64,000 bases of DNA. It comes from Doryteuthis pealeii (taxonomy: Eukaryota > Mollusca > Cephalopoda > Myopsida > Loliginidae). The notes under the pieces are model-generated. The model saw nothing but the letters and a program-made list of their open reading frames with translations, ran no database searches and had not been told where the DNA came from. Of this stretch, positions 12,500 through 22,686 are shown in pieces; position 1 is the stretch's first letter, and each line of letters opens with the position of its first letter. The stretch is from the NCBI GenBank assembly GCA_023376005.1, contig CM042145.1:16967433-17031432 (forward strand), given 5' to 3'. The translations under genes were made by a program, and so were the position numbers.

Positions 12500-13060
12500 C
12501 GTTCTCACACACAAGCATTTATCCGCCTTTTGTTGTCATGGGTTCGAGTATCTTCCTATCGCATTTAATCTTTACCTTAAGTTGATGCTTAAAATAACAG
12601 ATCAGATCCCGACAAGAAAATTCCTCGCCCTCATGTAATCCCTTGTTTCGCGACATCCATATCACCATTCTAGCCACGGCTAGTTCAGCGAAAAATATCT
12701 TTCGTTTTTCACCAGAGAACGGTGGACTGACATTGTCAACGACGTACCCCACGTCGAGCGGCACCCATTGATCGGGTGCGATACCTTTACGCACGTTGCT
12801 ACAGTGGAAGAAGGCGCGCTAAGCCGTTTCCTCTATCTCACTTCCGCAACGGGTGCAGAATGGCAAATATATTGCGTCAGCTTTGTAAAGCACGCTTGCG
12901 AGCGGCAACGCATTCCGAGCAAGTCGCCAGGTGAGGGAGAACTCGGAGTTGTTCAGAAACCCAGAACCTGGCGCACAATTCCATTGATAGCGGACCTCCT
13001 CCAACGACGAGCGGACCCCTCCACTAACGCCCGATATAGTGCCCTTCGATGCCATGAGAC
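12500..13060 (-). pseudogene. Non-LTR ORF2, C-terminal remnant
   Basis: Two frames on the minus strand (13055-12819 and 12794-12519) join across a frameshift near 12800. Together they read as the extreme C-terminus of a LINE ORF2. There is a conserved W-R-L-A-R-N-A-L-P-L segment, then SVLYKA, then a cysteine-rich knuckle (C-x2-C followed about 15 residues later by an H/F-F-H-C type motif), then a helical tail rich in K and R. This part normally follows the reverse transcriptase and connection region. The endonuclease and reverse transcriptase are absent: the sequence passes almost directly from this remnant to ORF1 upstream. The copy cannot be autonomous. The exact clade cannot be fixed without a search. 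Confidence 0.7.
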
Positions 13061-13249
13061 GTCACTAGACTTAGGTAGTCTCCGAAGGGCGACGCGTCAC
13101 TCGGTTAGCAACCGCGCTTCTCCGTAAGCTCTGCGGAGCCGCAACAGGGGGTTCGGGAAGATGGCCCGGATCTGCTGCGACGACGCGGTTCCAGTGTGCA
13201 ACGATCGATTCAGAAATACCAAATGGTTGTTGATTAATTTTCGAGTTTC

Positions 13250-13318
13250 CAGAGTGGACCCCACGGTCTTTTTTGTTGTGGAGATAGATACTTATTTATC
13301 TGTTCGGGGTCCACTCTA
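13250..13318. repeat. 12-bp inverted repeat at ORF1/ORF2 junction
   Basis: AGAGTGGACCCC at 13251-13262 and its reverse complement at 13306-13317, with a 43-base loop. It lies at the 3' end of ORF1, close to the presumed deletion junction. Confidence 0.7.
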
Positions 13319-14850
13319 CACATGTTCTCAGGGAACAGATCCCTTTTTCGATTCCGTGGTCGTTTTTCAGGCGATGGAGATCTTGATTTCCTTTCTTTGG
13401 CATGAGGTCTAGGAGGAGTGAGTAGAGGTTCAGGAGAGGGTTCGGGTGTATGCAGATCAGACGGCTGGGATGAAGGTATAAGGAGTTGGTTAGTTGGAAG
13501 ATTTTTTTGTGGTGTCTGTAGTTGTATCTGCCACTGTATTCATGTCTGGGACTGGGGATTGGGATTCGACTTTTTTTATTTTTTCGGCTGACCACAATTT
13601 TACGATCGACCTTCTCCTCTTCGTCCCCCAATCTTCTTTTCACCCCAGTAATACCGGTCTCCACCATGTCCATTGGTGTGGCTATTTTCATAGCCGTTGG
13701 AGTCGGTTTACTGGGGTAAGGCCTAGGTGAGGCCTGTTTTGGTGTGTGTTTTGGTGTTGTTGTTGTATCCTTGGCGAGAGAGTCAGAAGTAGCTGAGGCG
13801 TAGGAGACCTTTCCCCCCTTCCGTGTCACCTCAGACCACCCCTCTCCCGCCTCTGTCGTTGATTCTACTGCGGTTTCATCCTCCGGTATTGGTGCCGCTG
13901 CCATTGGTATCGGAGTCGATGCTGGTATCTGCTCCGCCGCCGATGCTGGTGCTACTTCTGCTGCTGCTCTTGTCTGTGTTGCTGCTCCTGTCGGTGCTGC
14001 TGCGCCTGCTGGTGTTGCTTTCCCGGGGCAGTTTTTGGACAAGTGCCCCTGTTGTCGGCACACCCAGCAGGGAGGCCTGCGACCCTCCACCACCACCGAC
14101 AGCTGCAGTCCACGGTATGTATTGTATCAGGGATTCTGAAGAACCCCTCTCGTTTAATATCCAGTATGAAGGCCTAGTGCTCCATCTACACACCTCTTTC
14201 ATAGGTGGGACCCATTGCCTTCACGTTCCCGTAATTGCTGAGTATCGCCATCAGATACTCGGTGGAGAAGTCCACGGACACGTTGAAAACAGATATCCTG
14301 GTTCTTCTTTTTCCCTGATACTCCAGCTGCAATTTTAATCCTTTGTTGTGGAGGTCCTTTTTTGAGAGTCTCACCGCTTCGGCCTGGTCGGGTAGCAGGA
14401 CATCCCAGGTGGCAAAACTCATTCGGCTCAGATACTTGACGGGTATCTTATTAGCCAGCAGGACGTCCAGCACATTTTCTCTTTTGAGGCCGATCAGCTT
14501 CCTGGAGACCGCATCGGTTGTCACGAAGGACAAGATTCTCGGCTCCAGGTCTTCAAGCGCCTGGGGAAGTGGTTTAGCATCATTGCCCTCCACCAGGTCT
14601 TTGTATTTTGTGCCCCAATTATCCTTGTAGAGCTCGGAATCTTGTTCGATGAATCCCTCCTCCTGAAGCGGCTTCCAGTTGGTTGTTTATCCTTAGCTGG
14701 TCCTTGAGTATTGGGGACACTTGTCTTTTTATTTTCGGGCAACACTTCGCTAAGGGTTGCGGGAAGGGTTGGCCATGTCGGGAGACCTTTGGAAGTTCCA
14801 GCCATGGCGGGTTCCGGAAGCAGGATCTTGCTTTTCTTTTCTTTCCCCAA
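13296..14850 (-). pseudogene. Non-LTR ORF1 with CCHC zinc knuckle, frameshifted
   Basis: ORF1 (nucleic-acid-binding, gag-like protein) of the same retrotransposon, read right to left in three frames: 14850-14521, 14593-14186 and 14096-13296. The N-terminal part is lysine/proline rich. The middle part (residues like LSFVTTDAVSRKL and IPVKYLSRM) resembles the folded, RRM-like region of such ORF1 proteins. The third part starts with a perfect C-x2-C-x4-H-x4-C knuckle at 14069-14028, preceded by VEGRRPP, and continues into a low-complexity Ala/Pro/Thr/Glu region and a basic C-terminus. At least two frameshifts (near 14600 and 14150) disable it. GC content is far above the surroundings. Function by family: binds element RNA. 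A gag origin in an LTR element is the alternative, but the ORF2 remnant next door favours a LINE. Confidence 0.75.
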
Positions 14851-15350
14851 TCCCTGCCTTCCCCGGCCGTCGGTGGCTCAGGGCCCAGTACCTTCGCGGG
14901 TGGCTCCGGCCTCTGCCCGATCTGGGCCAGCTTCAGGGTTCACCCCGGATGCTCGAACTGCCTCTACTATCGGTGGCTTGGGACTGGTCCCTTCTGGTGG
15001 AGTGGCTCCGGCCTTTGCCCGGTCTTGGCCAGCTTCAAGGCTCACCCAAATGCTCGGACTGCCCCGGCCATCGGTGGCTCCGGGCCTTTTATGGGGTGAA
15101 CGGGGTTGGCCCCTCCTAGGCCGGATGCAACCCCGTCCACCTCAACGGCTGCCGTGGCGTGGCTGTGTGCCACTCCAGGGGAGAGTCTGACTTCCGCCGC
15201 TCCTGGACTAACCAATCGCTCTCCCCCACTCTCCCTGGTGTTTGCCTCCTGGTCGTCTTCTTAGGCGATTCTTATTCGGCAAGAATCGCCAGAGCTGTCG
15301 AACCCGCAGCCGGACACATCCATCCCCTAAACAGAGGCCAATGTAAGGGT
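14851..15350 (-). repeat. GC-rich 5' region of the non-LTR element
   Basis: Continues the GC-rich island upstream (on the minus strand) of ORF1. It contains two ~100-bp tandem units, each with TGGCTCCGGCCT and GGCCAGCTTCA (starting 14901 and 15003). Probably 5' UTR or promoter with repeats, as in many LINEs. The open frames on the plus strand are GC artefacts. Confidence 0.5.
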
Positions 15351-15984
15351 TAATAGTAAAACCAATTAAACGGTAACAAAAGCTAGACAACTTCCGTAGT
15401 TTGAAAATTCCTAAGTTAAACTCAGATATTTTTCTTCTCGCTAATTTCTTTGTTTGCGTTTCAAACTGTGTGACGTAATTTGTTCAAAATTATTTTAAAA
15501 GAATCTTACCTTACCTTTTTTTTTCTTGAATTCTATTATTTTTTCTGTCACCGGAATATCAATTAAAAATAAAACGTGTAGTTTTGTTGCAATAAGTAAT
15601 TGAGAGTTACATCCCCTACTTTATGATTACCTACCCCTTTGGAGAACTCTCTAGGGAATACTAGATTATATAAACTCTTAATAAGTGTACCAATTATTCT
15701 AAGTAGAACAAAGCTTTCAAAAGTGTATCCGTGTTATCGTTTGTCATTACATTTGTTTTTTATTTGTAGTACGAACAATGACCCCAAGGAGGGATGGGAC
15801 TTAAATGTTAACCTCTCGAAGATATTTATTAACTTGTAAGTCACCACAAAAACATTTGTGTTATGTCTGTGTTTATTGCTGTAATAAAAAAAGTAGATTT
15901 GATAAATTTATGGTTAATTTGCATAATTTAAAATCTGCGTTGCTAGGGCGAGTTTCTTCTCGCTAATTCTTTTGCGTTTCAAAC
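15351..15984. other. AT-rich flank, partial duplicate of 15.95-16.05 kb
   Basis: 15420-15530 carries TTTTTCTTCTCGCTAATTTC and GCGTTTCAAACTGTG, also found at 15948-16025. This is a diverged direct repeat of the flank of the Helitron-like pair below. No gene seen. Confidence 0.45.
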
Positions 15985-16563
15985 TGTGACGTCATTTCTT
16001 CAAAATTATTTAAAAGAATTTTATTTATGGTCTTGGTTGCTTATTTTTTGTAGTGTTCGAAATTTATTTTAATCTTAAATTATAAATACTAGTACAAAAT
16101 AAAAAAAAACACCCTCCGGGCGATGTAAAAATAGATTTTTAAAACATATTGCCTGAGGGGTGGGAGTAAAAAATTCAATGTCAGCGAGTTTGTACCCTAA
16201 GTAAATAAAATCATCAAATTCATTAAAGGATTAAAAAATGAAACAATTTGAAATGTAAACTTTAAATATGTATTAAAATAAAACAAACTATATATAGATA
16301 TATAATCCCAGTCATGTATTTATTAAAACTTGTTTTAAAAAACAATGAAAACTGTCTAATGTTGCATGTTCAAATTTTGAGTGGATTATTCTGTTATGAC
16401 GATTTTGGGTAATGTGACGTAAGCAGTGACGTAATTTCTTCAAAATTATTTTAAAAGCAGTGACGTAATTTCTTCAAAATTATTTTAAAAGAATTTTATT
16501 CATGGTCTTGGTTGCTTATTTTTTGTAGTGTTCGAAATTTATTTTAATCTTAAATTATAAATA
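15985..16563 (-). mobile_element. Helitron-like partial copy and duplicated flank
   Basis: Read on the minus strand, a 3' end with a hairpin built on CACC..CCCGGAGGGTG followed by an A/T-rich spacer and CTAG (16089-16092). The copy runs to about 16447, where it breaks before reaching a 5' end. 16461-16563 then repeats the flank at 15985-16088 (GGTCTTGGTTGCTTATTTT, TTCGAAATTTATTTTAATC). The pair is therefore a ~475-bp tandem duplication of flank plus element. Confidence 0.6.
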
Positions 16564-16957
16564 CTAGCAAAATAAAACACCCTCCGGGCGGTGTTAAAAA
16601 TAATTTTTGAAAGATATTAACTGAGGGAGGGGAGTTCAAAATTCAGTGTGTGAGGGAAGCAAAATCATCAAATTTATTAAAGGAGTAAAAAAATATAAAA
16701 CAATTTGAACTGGAAACTTCTGTTCCCCTCATATAAAATGTTGCATGCATCTATTAATTATTAATTACATAATTATTTTGAATATTTTACACATAAATTT
16801 TAAACAAAATCGTAGGTATTTATTTATTTGGAAACCTTTTAGTTAAATTTTGTTATTGAAAAAAAAAAGGCGTGAGTATTGTGGTATTGGGTTTTGTGAC
16901 GTAAACAGTGACGTAGTTTTCGTTACAAACAGATAACGAATCTCCATTATTAATAGA
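16564..16957 (-). mobile_element. Helitron-like nonautonomous element, short
   Basis: On the minus strand it begins TCTATTAATAATGGAGATTC (16957 leftward) and has TGTTTGTAACGAAAACT just inside. It ends in a CACC/GGTG hairpin, an AT-rich spacer and CTAG (16567-16564). The base before TC is A and the base after CTAG is T, the classic Helitron A|T insertion site. There is no Rep/helicase gene, so it is nonautonomous. The 5' end and the hairpin core match the larger elements at 29.3, 31.4 and 54.1 kb. Confidence 0.7.
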
Positions 16958-17800
16958 TTAAGCATAACGTATTTATTATAAAGTATTTCTTACTATTTAT
17001 ATTTGAGTAATATTCAGAAGCCACAACATACTAAAAAAACTTACCACTGTTTTTAAGTTTTTTCTATATAACTGAATACCAACGATGCCTTGACGATGGT
17101 TTGTTAAGCAAACCGAAACGTTATAATGTCAGTTCCTATAATAAAATATCATCTTCTAAATTCCTTGTTTTTCATATTTTTATGTACTTATACTTGCAAA
17201 AGTATCCGGACCATGACCGGACTAAAAGAATTTTTAGAAATACCAGAGAAAGAGGAAAAAGAAGAGTAAGATGAATTGATTTTAACGATAAAAGAAGCTA
17301 AGAATGCTGTATCATGATATTCGTTTATTCTAGGAATTGCTTTTTGTTTACATCTAAAATAGTTTTGTTTTTATAAATGCAACCCTAAACGCATGAGTGG
17401 TTTGAAATGTAAGTTTATATTTCTAAAGGTGAGTTACTTATGAAAAACTTTGAAAAAAAAGTTACTTATGAAAAACTTTGAAGAATTCCACAATTCGATT
17501 GATTCTTAATTATTGAATTACATCATCTAATCAGTAAAAATCGAAAACTAAGTTTTGTACTTTTCCATATGATAAACATATTAATGTGTATGCACAATTT
17601 CAATGCTCGATGACAACTCTTTTCTGGGTTATAAATCGACACACACATACCAAAACAAACGCATTTCCTTTATATATATATGTGATGAACGAGCTTACTT
17701 ACCTCCGGCGAAACGCATCTGAACTAAGCCAAAGAAGCATAGTCGCCATTGACGAGCAGATTTATAAGGTGTGGTCGCGTTCTGTCTCGTTCGTGGCGTG
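16958..17800. other. Noncoding, short GATGG/GAAACG motif repeat
   Basis: 17085-17160 contains CCTTGACGATGGTTTGTTAA, then CCGAAACGTTATAATGTCAG and AATAAAATATC. This arrangement of GAYGAWGG..GAAACG..AATAAA words recurs at 43060-43100 and 50390-50420. 17405-17480 has a short direct duplication of GTTACTTATGAAAAACTTTG. No gene was seen. Confidence 0.4.
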
Positions 17801-17815
17801 AGTATAGCGTCGCAC

Positions 17816-17900
17816 ATGCAAATTATGCCGACAGTATAAAAGGAGCTCATTTCTTTGCCAGAGGACAGCAGCAATCTAAGTAGGAAAAAAGACTGTAAGC
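17816..17900 (+). promoter_or_regulatory. Candidate TATA promoter with octamer
   Basis: ATGCAAAT (octamer, 17816-17823) is followed 11 bases later by TATAAAAGG (17835-17843), in a locally less AT-rich, CpG-containing block (17700-17830). About 50 bases downstream is ACTGTAAGCG, which could be a splice donor ending a short 5' exon. No coding exon can be tied to it inside the window. It could equally be a transposon promoter. Confidence 0.35.
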
Positions 17901-17924
17901 GTGACGTTATTTCTACTAGAACTC

Positions 17925-17926
<2 letters not shown>

Positions 17927-17977
<51 letters not shown>
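17927..17977. repeat. (AT)n microsatellite
   Basis: Uninterrupted AT dinucleotides of about 50 bases. Confidence 0.95.
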
Positions 17978-17978
<1 letters not shown>

Positions 17979-18261
17979 GATACTGATAGCTTTTTGGTTT
18001 ACTACGTCCTGGGACGCACATATTTGCTTTGAATGAGTCCCTGGGAAAATTTATGGGTCTCAACTAAAGCCATATAACTCCTACTTTGTAACCTATCCTG
18101 TGTAATTCGTTTCTAAGAAACTATTGAAATGTATGTATAGTTAGCTTGAAATGGTGAGGGAAGAAAAAAGAAAAATACTGAGACGCATTGGAACGATTTT
18201 ACTGCGTTCTTTTAGATTTTTGTGCGCCAAGGACGCAGGACGCGTACCTATCAGCATCTCT

Positions 18262-18343
18262 GTATATATATGTGTGTGTGTGTATATATATATGTGAGTG
18301 TGTGTATGAGTGTGTGTGTGTGTGTGTGTGTGTGAGTGAGTGA

Positions 18344-18375
<32 letters not shown>

Positions 18376-18398
18376 GTGTGTGTGTGTGTGTGTGTGAC
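18262..18398. repeat. (TG)n microsatellite
   Basis: TA then TG dinucleotides with occasional TGAG interruptions. The His/Thr-rich minus-strand frame is an artefact. Confidence 0.95.
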
Positions 18399-18532
18399 AG
18401 TGAAAATGTATCTATTTGAAATATACAACTAGAAAATAGTTTCTCTCAAATTCTCTATTTTATTTTATGGTATGGCCAACAATGTGATATTACATTTGTA
18501 GAACAAAAATGTGCATGTAGAAACACACACAC

Positions 18533-18550
18533 AGATAGAGAGAGAGATAG

Positions 18551-18607
<57 letters not shown>

Positions 18608-18672
18608 GAGAGAGAGAGATAGATAGATAGATAGAGAAGAGAGAGAGAGAGGGTAGATAAATAGATAGATAG

Positions 18673-18704
<32 letters not shown>

Positions 18705-18726
18705 AGGGTAGATAAATAGATAGATA

Positions 18727-18757
<31 letters not shown>

Positions 18758-18769
18758 GGGGGTAGATAA

Positions 18770-18803
<34 letters not shown>

Positions 18804-18888
18804 TAGATAGATAGATAGAGAGAGGAGAGAGAGAGGTAGATATAGATAGATAGAGATAGATAGAGAGAGAGAAGAGAGAGAGAGATAG

Positions 18889-18925
<37 letters not shown>

Positions 18926-18950
18926 GAGATAGATAGAGAGAGAGAGAGGG
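18533..18950. repeat. Compound (GATA)n/(GA)n array, higher-order
   Basis: About 420 bases of nothing but GATA and GA blocks (all-purine apart from T). A larger unit recurs: a GATA block, a GA block, then GGGTAGATAAATA (near 18652, 18707 and 18760). The three long minus-strand Ser/Leu/Ile-Tyr frames are all artefacts of it. Confidence 0.95.
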
Positions 18951-19299
18951 GGCACATTGATATGTGTATGTATGAAAATGAGTAAAGATGTTATTTGTTG
19001 TCACACCATAAATTGTTTTGTAAGAATGTTCTTCTCCTTTGGGGATCTTTTAATAGAAATAAGAAGGAATTTTGTTTATTTCCATTTTGTAGCCCATAAT
19101 TACTGACAGATATTTTTGTTCTTCTTCTTCTCCTCTCTAAATCTGTACCGAAGGACCATCATTGCCAGTGCCCAGACTAAAAATGCCTGGGGGGTCATTA
19201 CCAGTTCTAAATATTGCGTAACCCATTCATCTCCTACTCTTCCACACGATAGCGCTGGTATTCTCTTAAATTAGAAAATATTTTCGTAGAAAATATTTA

Positions 19300-19346
19300 T
19301 TCGTCCTTGGGAAACGATTCTATCTTAAAAAAACATCACGTGGTTC

Positions 19347-19384
<38 letters not shown>

Positions 19385-19635
19385 GACGAGGAATATTTCT
19401 TCTGTCCTTGTCATTGATATCTTTTTAGAAAAACTTAAACCGCTTGGCTTAAATTAATCGAAGCAAATAGAAGATTCTATTCTTTTTTTTTTTTTGTAGA
19501 AAGCCATTGTTCCAAGGCAGCCATGAAAATCAGGATTAGAATAACAAATTTAAATAATACCAGATATAAAATAACAACTCCTTAACTGCAAACATTGATA
19601 TCTAAAACAACAAGTCCACGCTCCTTTAGGTAGTG
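19300..19635 (+). repeat. Duplicated block, copy 1
   Basis: Shares with 21130-21870 the ordered words GGAAACGATTCTATCTTAA, GTGGTTCC(C/T)GTGTGTGT, CATTGATATCTTTT, AAACTTAAACCG and, at the end, an ACTCCTTAACTGCAAACATT-like word. Contains a (GT)n run at 19351-19378. No coding potential. Confidence 0.7.
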
Positions 19636-19639
19636 TTTT

Positions 19640-19930
19640 GGTAATCTGAACATAAGCTACATAAATAAGAGTAACCTCCCCTTGTTTCTTTCACTTCGAG
19701 GAAGCCTTAATAACAATTAAGTTCATTTCAAATAATGCGTAAGCACAATTAAGAACACATTTTATGATATTTTCGTGTTAAAACATGCAGTTGTATTGAT
19801 TCGAACAAATTCGTATTTTCAGTGTAGATTTACGGTGAAATGAAAATGGCAAACCAAAACATAAGGCTTCCTCAATGTGAAAAAACAAGGGGAGGTTACT
19901 CTCATTTATGTAGCTAATGTTCAGATTACC
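19640..19930. repeat. Foldback/MITE element
   Basis: Inverted arms of ~68 bp: 19640-19708 (starting GGTAATCTGAACATAAGC) and 19864-19930 (ending TGTTCAGATTACC), both containing AGAGTAACCTCCCCTTGTTT or its reverse complement. The interior is about 155 bp, AT-rich. It sits directly at the end of duplicated block copy 1. Confidence 0.8.
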
Positions 19931-20034
19931 GTGAATTTTTGTATTTTTAAATCTAATGTCTGTCTTTTCTTTTCTTATTTTCTTTTTAGCCTAAAAGAGT
20001 CGACGTATTTACCCTACTTAATATCATAATGGAA

Positions 20035-20245
20035 TTCAGCTGGATAATAAATTTAGATAAATATTATGGCCGATATTCAATTTTGGACCCGTTATTCATG
20101 TCAAACCCAGATCAGTGGGTTGTAAGTGCAATTGGCGGAAACAAACTCAGTTATATTGAATTACACAAGAATTGACTTGACCGATCCCGAGTTCAATTCT
20201 CACTAGCGCTGATTATGATTTTAATATACAATTCTTAAATTATCA
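20035..20245 (+). repeat. Repeat D copy
   Basis: Matches the copies at 6.6-7.2 kb: TTTAGATAAATATTATGGCC, ATCAGTGGGTTGTAAGTG and the GTTCAATTCTCACTAGCGCT word. The 3' part is repeated again at 20820-20940. A (CAT)n run follows at 20263-20300. Confidence 0.6.
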
Positions 20246-20262
20246 TTTCAAAACATCTATTT

Positions 20263-20300
<38 letters not shown>

Positions 20301-20317
20301 TCTAGAATATGCTGACT

Positions 20318-20760
20318 GTATCCCCCCCCGCAGAAGAGCCAGACTCACCTGAGCATGACACTAAACTGGATGCTCTTCCAATATATGATCTACCGAATGG
20401 TTTCTAATCCAATATGTGATCTACTGAGTTGTTTACATTCCAATATGTGATCTATCCATTAACTGCCCATTATTTTCCCATTAAACTAACACTAAACCCT
20501 AAACCCTAACCCTAACCCTGTCTTCTTTTTCCTAGTAGATCCCATGCCATGAATAGTAGATCAATAGTAGATCATAAACCTTCGGTAGATCACATATTGG
20601 AAGAGCATCCTAAACTGTATCTGATGGTGGGACTATAGTTCTGGAGATTTGGCGAGTATGAAGTACCCCTTCATTGTCATTGATCCCAAATCCACTCTAA
20701 CACGAAGTGGTAGTATTTGGTAGGGTCTCATCTATGGATCAAATAGAACGGTTTAAAAAT
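20318..20760 (+). repeat. Repeat C-related copy split by a MITE
   Basis: Diverged relative of repeat C in plus sense (CATCTGATGGTG.., then GGTAGGGTCTCATCTATGG). It is interrupted at 20369-20609 by the MITE listed next. Confidence 0.55.
20369..20609. mobile_element. hAT-like MITE with telomere-like core
   Basis: 241 bp. Terminal inverted repeats start GATGCTCTTCCAATATRTGA and continue to about 35 bp. It is flanked by a perfect 8-bp direct repeat CTAAACTG (20361-20368 and 20610-20617), the target-site size of hAT elements. The interior has further copies of CAATATGTGATCTA and a short telomere-like run (AAACCCTAACCCTAACC, near 20495-20515). No transposase. Confidence 0.85.
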
Positions 20761-20944
20761 TATTCATATTCGATGGGACCGTGTGCAAAAAAAAGCTATT
20801 AATGGGTTTTAAGTGTAGATGGGAAAAAACCTAAGTTATATTGAATTTCACAAGAATTGACTTGACCGACCCCGTGTTCAATTCTCACTAGCGCTGATTA
20901 GGACTTTAATATACAATTCTTATTTATCATTTCGAAACATTTTT

Positions 20945-21090
20945 TTTTATCCTAGATGGAACCCAGTGCCCGTACAGAGCTGATTAATGTAAGGTTTTGC
21001 TGCTCAGCCAACACTGGTGTGTCCATGTGTAGGAGTCCATTGGATAACGTCGTCTGTGAGTTGGTCTTTGCTTCCCCAACAGTTTTATCT
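20945..21090 (-). repeat. RTE 3'-tail fragment
   Basis: Reverse-strand match to the RTE tails at 9690 and 45090: GTACAGAGCTGATTAATGTA, CAGCCAACACTGGTGTGTCC and GGATAACGTCGTCTGTGAG. Confidence 0.65.
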
Positions 21091-21129
21091 CCAATTAGAA
21101 TTTCATTAGAGTTTAGATATTAGTTTAAG

Positions 21130-21870
21130 TTTTTGGAAACGATTCTATCTTAAGGAAAAAAATTATGTGGTTCCTGTGTGTGTATTGGGGTAGTACAAGA
21201 CAAGAAATCTTTTGTCGGTTAAATCGAACTTAACTGACCTAAATTCCACATCGTATGTCACCCCACCGAAAGAAAAAAATACCAAAAATCAGGTTCAGGT
21301 TAAGTTCAATTTAACCCTTTTTTTCTATCCTAGACATTGATATCTTTTAATAAAGAAAACTTAAACCGTTTGGTTTAAACTAATCGAAGCAATAAACTAT
21401 CTTTTTTGACCGAGAGCCATTTTCCCCAGGTAGACGTGAAAATCGGGATCACTATAATAAAAACCAGATTTAAATAACAACCTCTTTTATCATATGTGCT
21501 AGAATCTGGTGACTGAGGGTCTCGGTGTCCTGGGTATGACGTTAAACTCTATCCGTTCTGGAGCTCGGGGGAGTGTGGAGGACCCCTTCATCACCATTAC
21601 TCCCAGCTCCGCTCTGTCTCGGAGTGGTAGTACCTGTTAGGGTCCCATCTATGGATTAAATAGAACAAAATGGGTTCTAAAAAATTGATTTTATTACACA
21701 TCAAGAATGTATAAAAAAACGTTTTTTTTTTTAGATAAAATGATCCAATGGGTTGACATGCCGTAAAAAACAACCAACCAACCAACCAACCAACCAGCCA
21801 GCCAGCCAGCCAACCAAGAACTCTTTAACTACAAACATTAACAACTAGTCTATGCTCCATTAAGTAGTGA
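21130..21870 (+). repeat. Duplicated block, copy 2, with nested insertion
   Basis: Homologous to 19300-19635 in the same order. It also carries a repeat E word at 21215-21300 that copy 1 lacks. A repeat C-like element (21484-21815) is inserted between AACAACCTCTTT and AAGAACTCTTTAACTACAAA, which are adjacent in copy 1. The repeated CTCTTT at the ends may be part of a target-site duplication. Confidence 0.65.
21484..21815 (+). repeat. Repeat C-family short copy
   Basis: Contains GGTCTCGGTGTCCTGGGTATG, GTGGTAGTACCTGTTAGGGT and the shared tail GGGTTGACATGCCGTAAAA, followed by (CCAA)n/(CCAG)n to 21815. The tail repeat is the 3' end expected of a retroposed copy. Confidence 0.7.
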
Positions 21871-21924
21871 TTTTTCGACATCTTAAATATCTGTTGGTGT
21901 AACGATTATCGTCTTAAAAATGGA

Positions 21925-22035
21925 AATTGGCGACCCGAGTTCAAATCCTGGACGAATCTGTTTGCGTTTTCCTTTGTGCTAATGCCCTTGGGAAAGGCAT
22001 GCATCTGTATGTCCCTAGCTATGGATAAACATATT
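21925..22035 (+). repeat. SINE-A fragment
   Basis: Head to mid part only: CCGAGTTCAAATCCTGGACG (B-box-like), GCTAATGCCCTTGGGAAAGG and CCCTAGCTATGGATAAA. Confidence 0.65.
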
Positions 22036-22686
22036 AAATCTATTTTATCCATTCAACATTTTCTTTCCTTTATTTTTTTCTTTTTCAACATATATTCATT
22101 TCCATTTTCAACTTACAACGTTTGATATATGATGTAATGAATATGTAAATACCTTGGTACCTCCTCACTATAATCTGATTGGACAGTGTCATGTATAAAT
22201 ATTCGACACTGTGATGGTACAGGCACCTAAACTTAAGCCTACAAGCATAACTTACTCGCCAGACTACACCACGACTGCTCGGAAGACGTGTTGCTATTCG
22301 ACGCACCAACTACTACTGCGATAATATACCAATTACCAATTTCATAATATATCTTTAACCCGGATATATCAATATATATACCTAAGATCTATTGCCAAAT
22401 AGTTCAATATGTAAAAAATATAATAATCTTGATTTAACTGGAGTGGAATCCTTGATACAATTGAGAAAATAATATAAATGTTCAAAGAATAGCACGAATA
22501 TTTCGATATTAAATACGGAGCAAACGCTGAATTTTTATTCCTGTTGCGTAGGGACCAAAGTCGAGTTGTAGTAGTAGCCGTCGTTAGCTCAGAGAAACAA
22601 CATACGGAAGTCGTATAGTCGAAAAGGGGTTGTTTATTTCTTTCTAGGCTCGTGGGTTCTTTTTCAGAGAAACTATAAAACAACTT
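22036..22686. other. Unassigned noncoding
   Basis: No recognised feature. The ~105-codon minus-strand frame (22683-22369) has no homology that can be recognised and biased composition; it is treated as spurious. Confidence 0.4.

Noticed and set aside
18455..19004. Three overlapping long minus-strand frames rich in Ser, Leu, Ile and Tyr
   Set aside because: They are translations of the GATA/GA microsatellite; all three frames stay open because the repeat has no stop in any of them.
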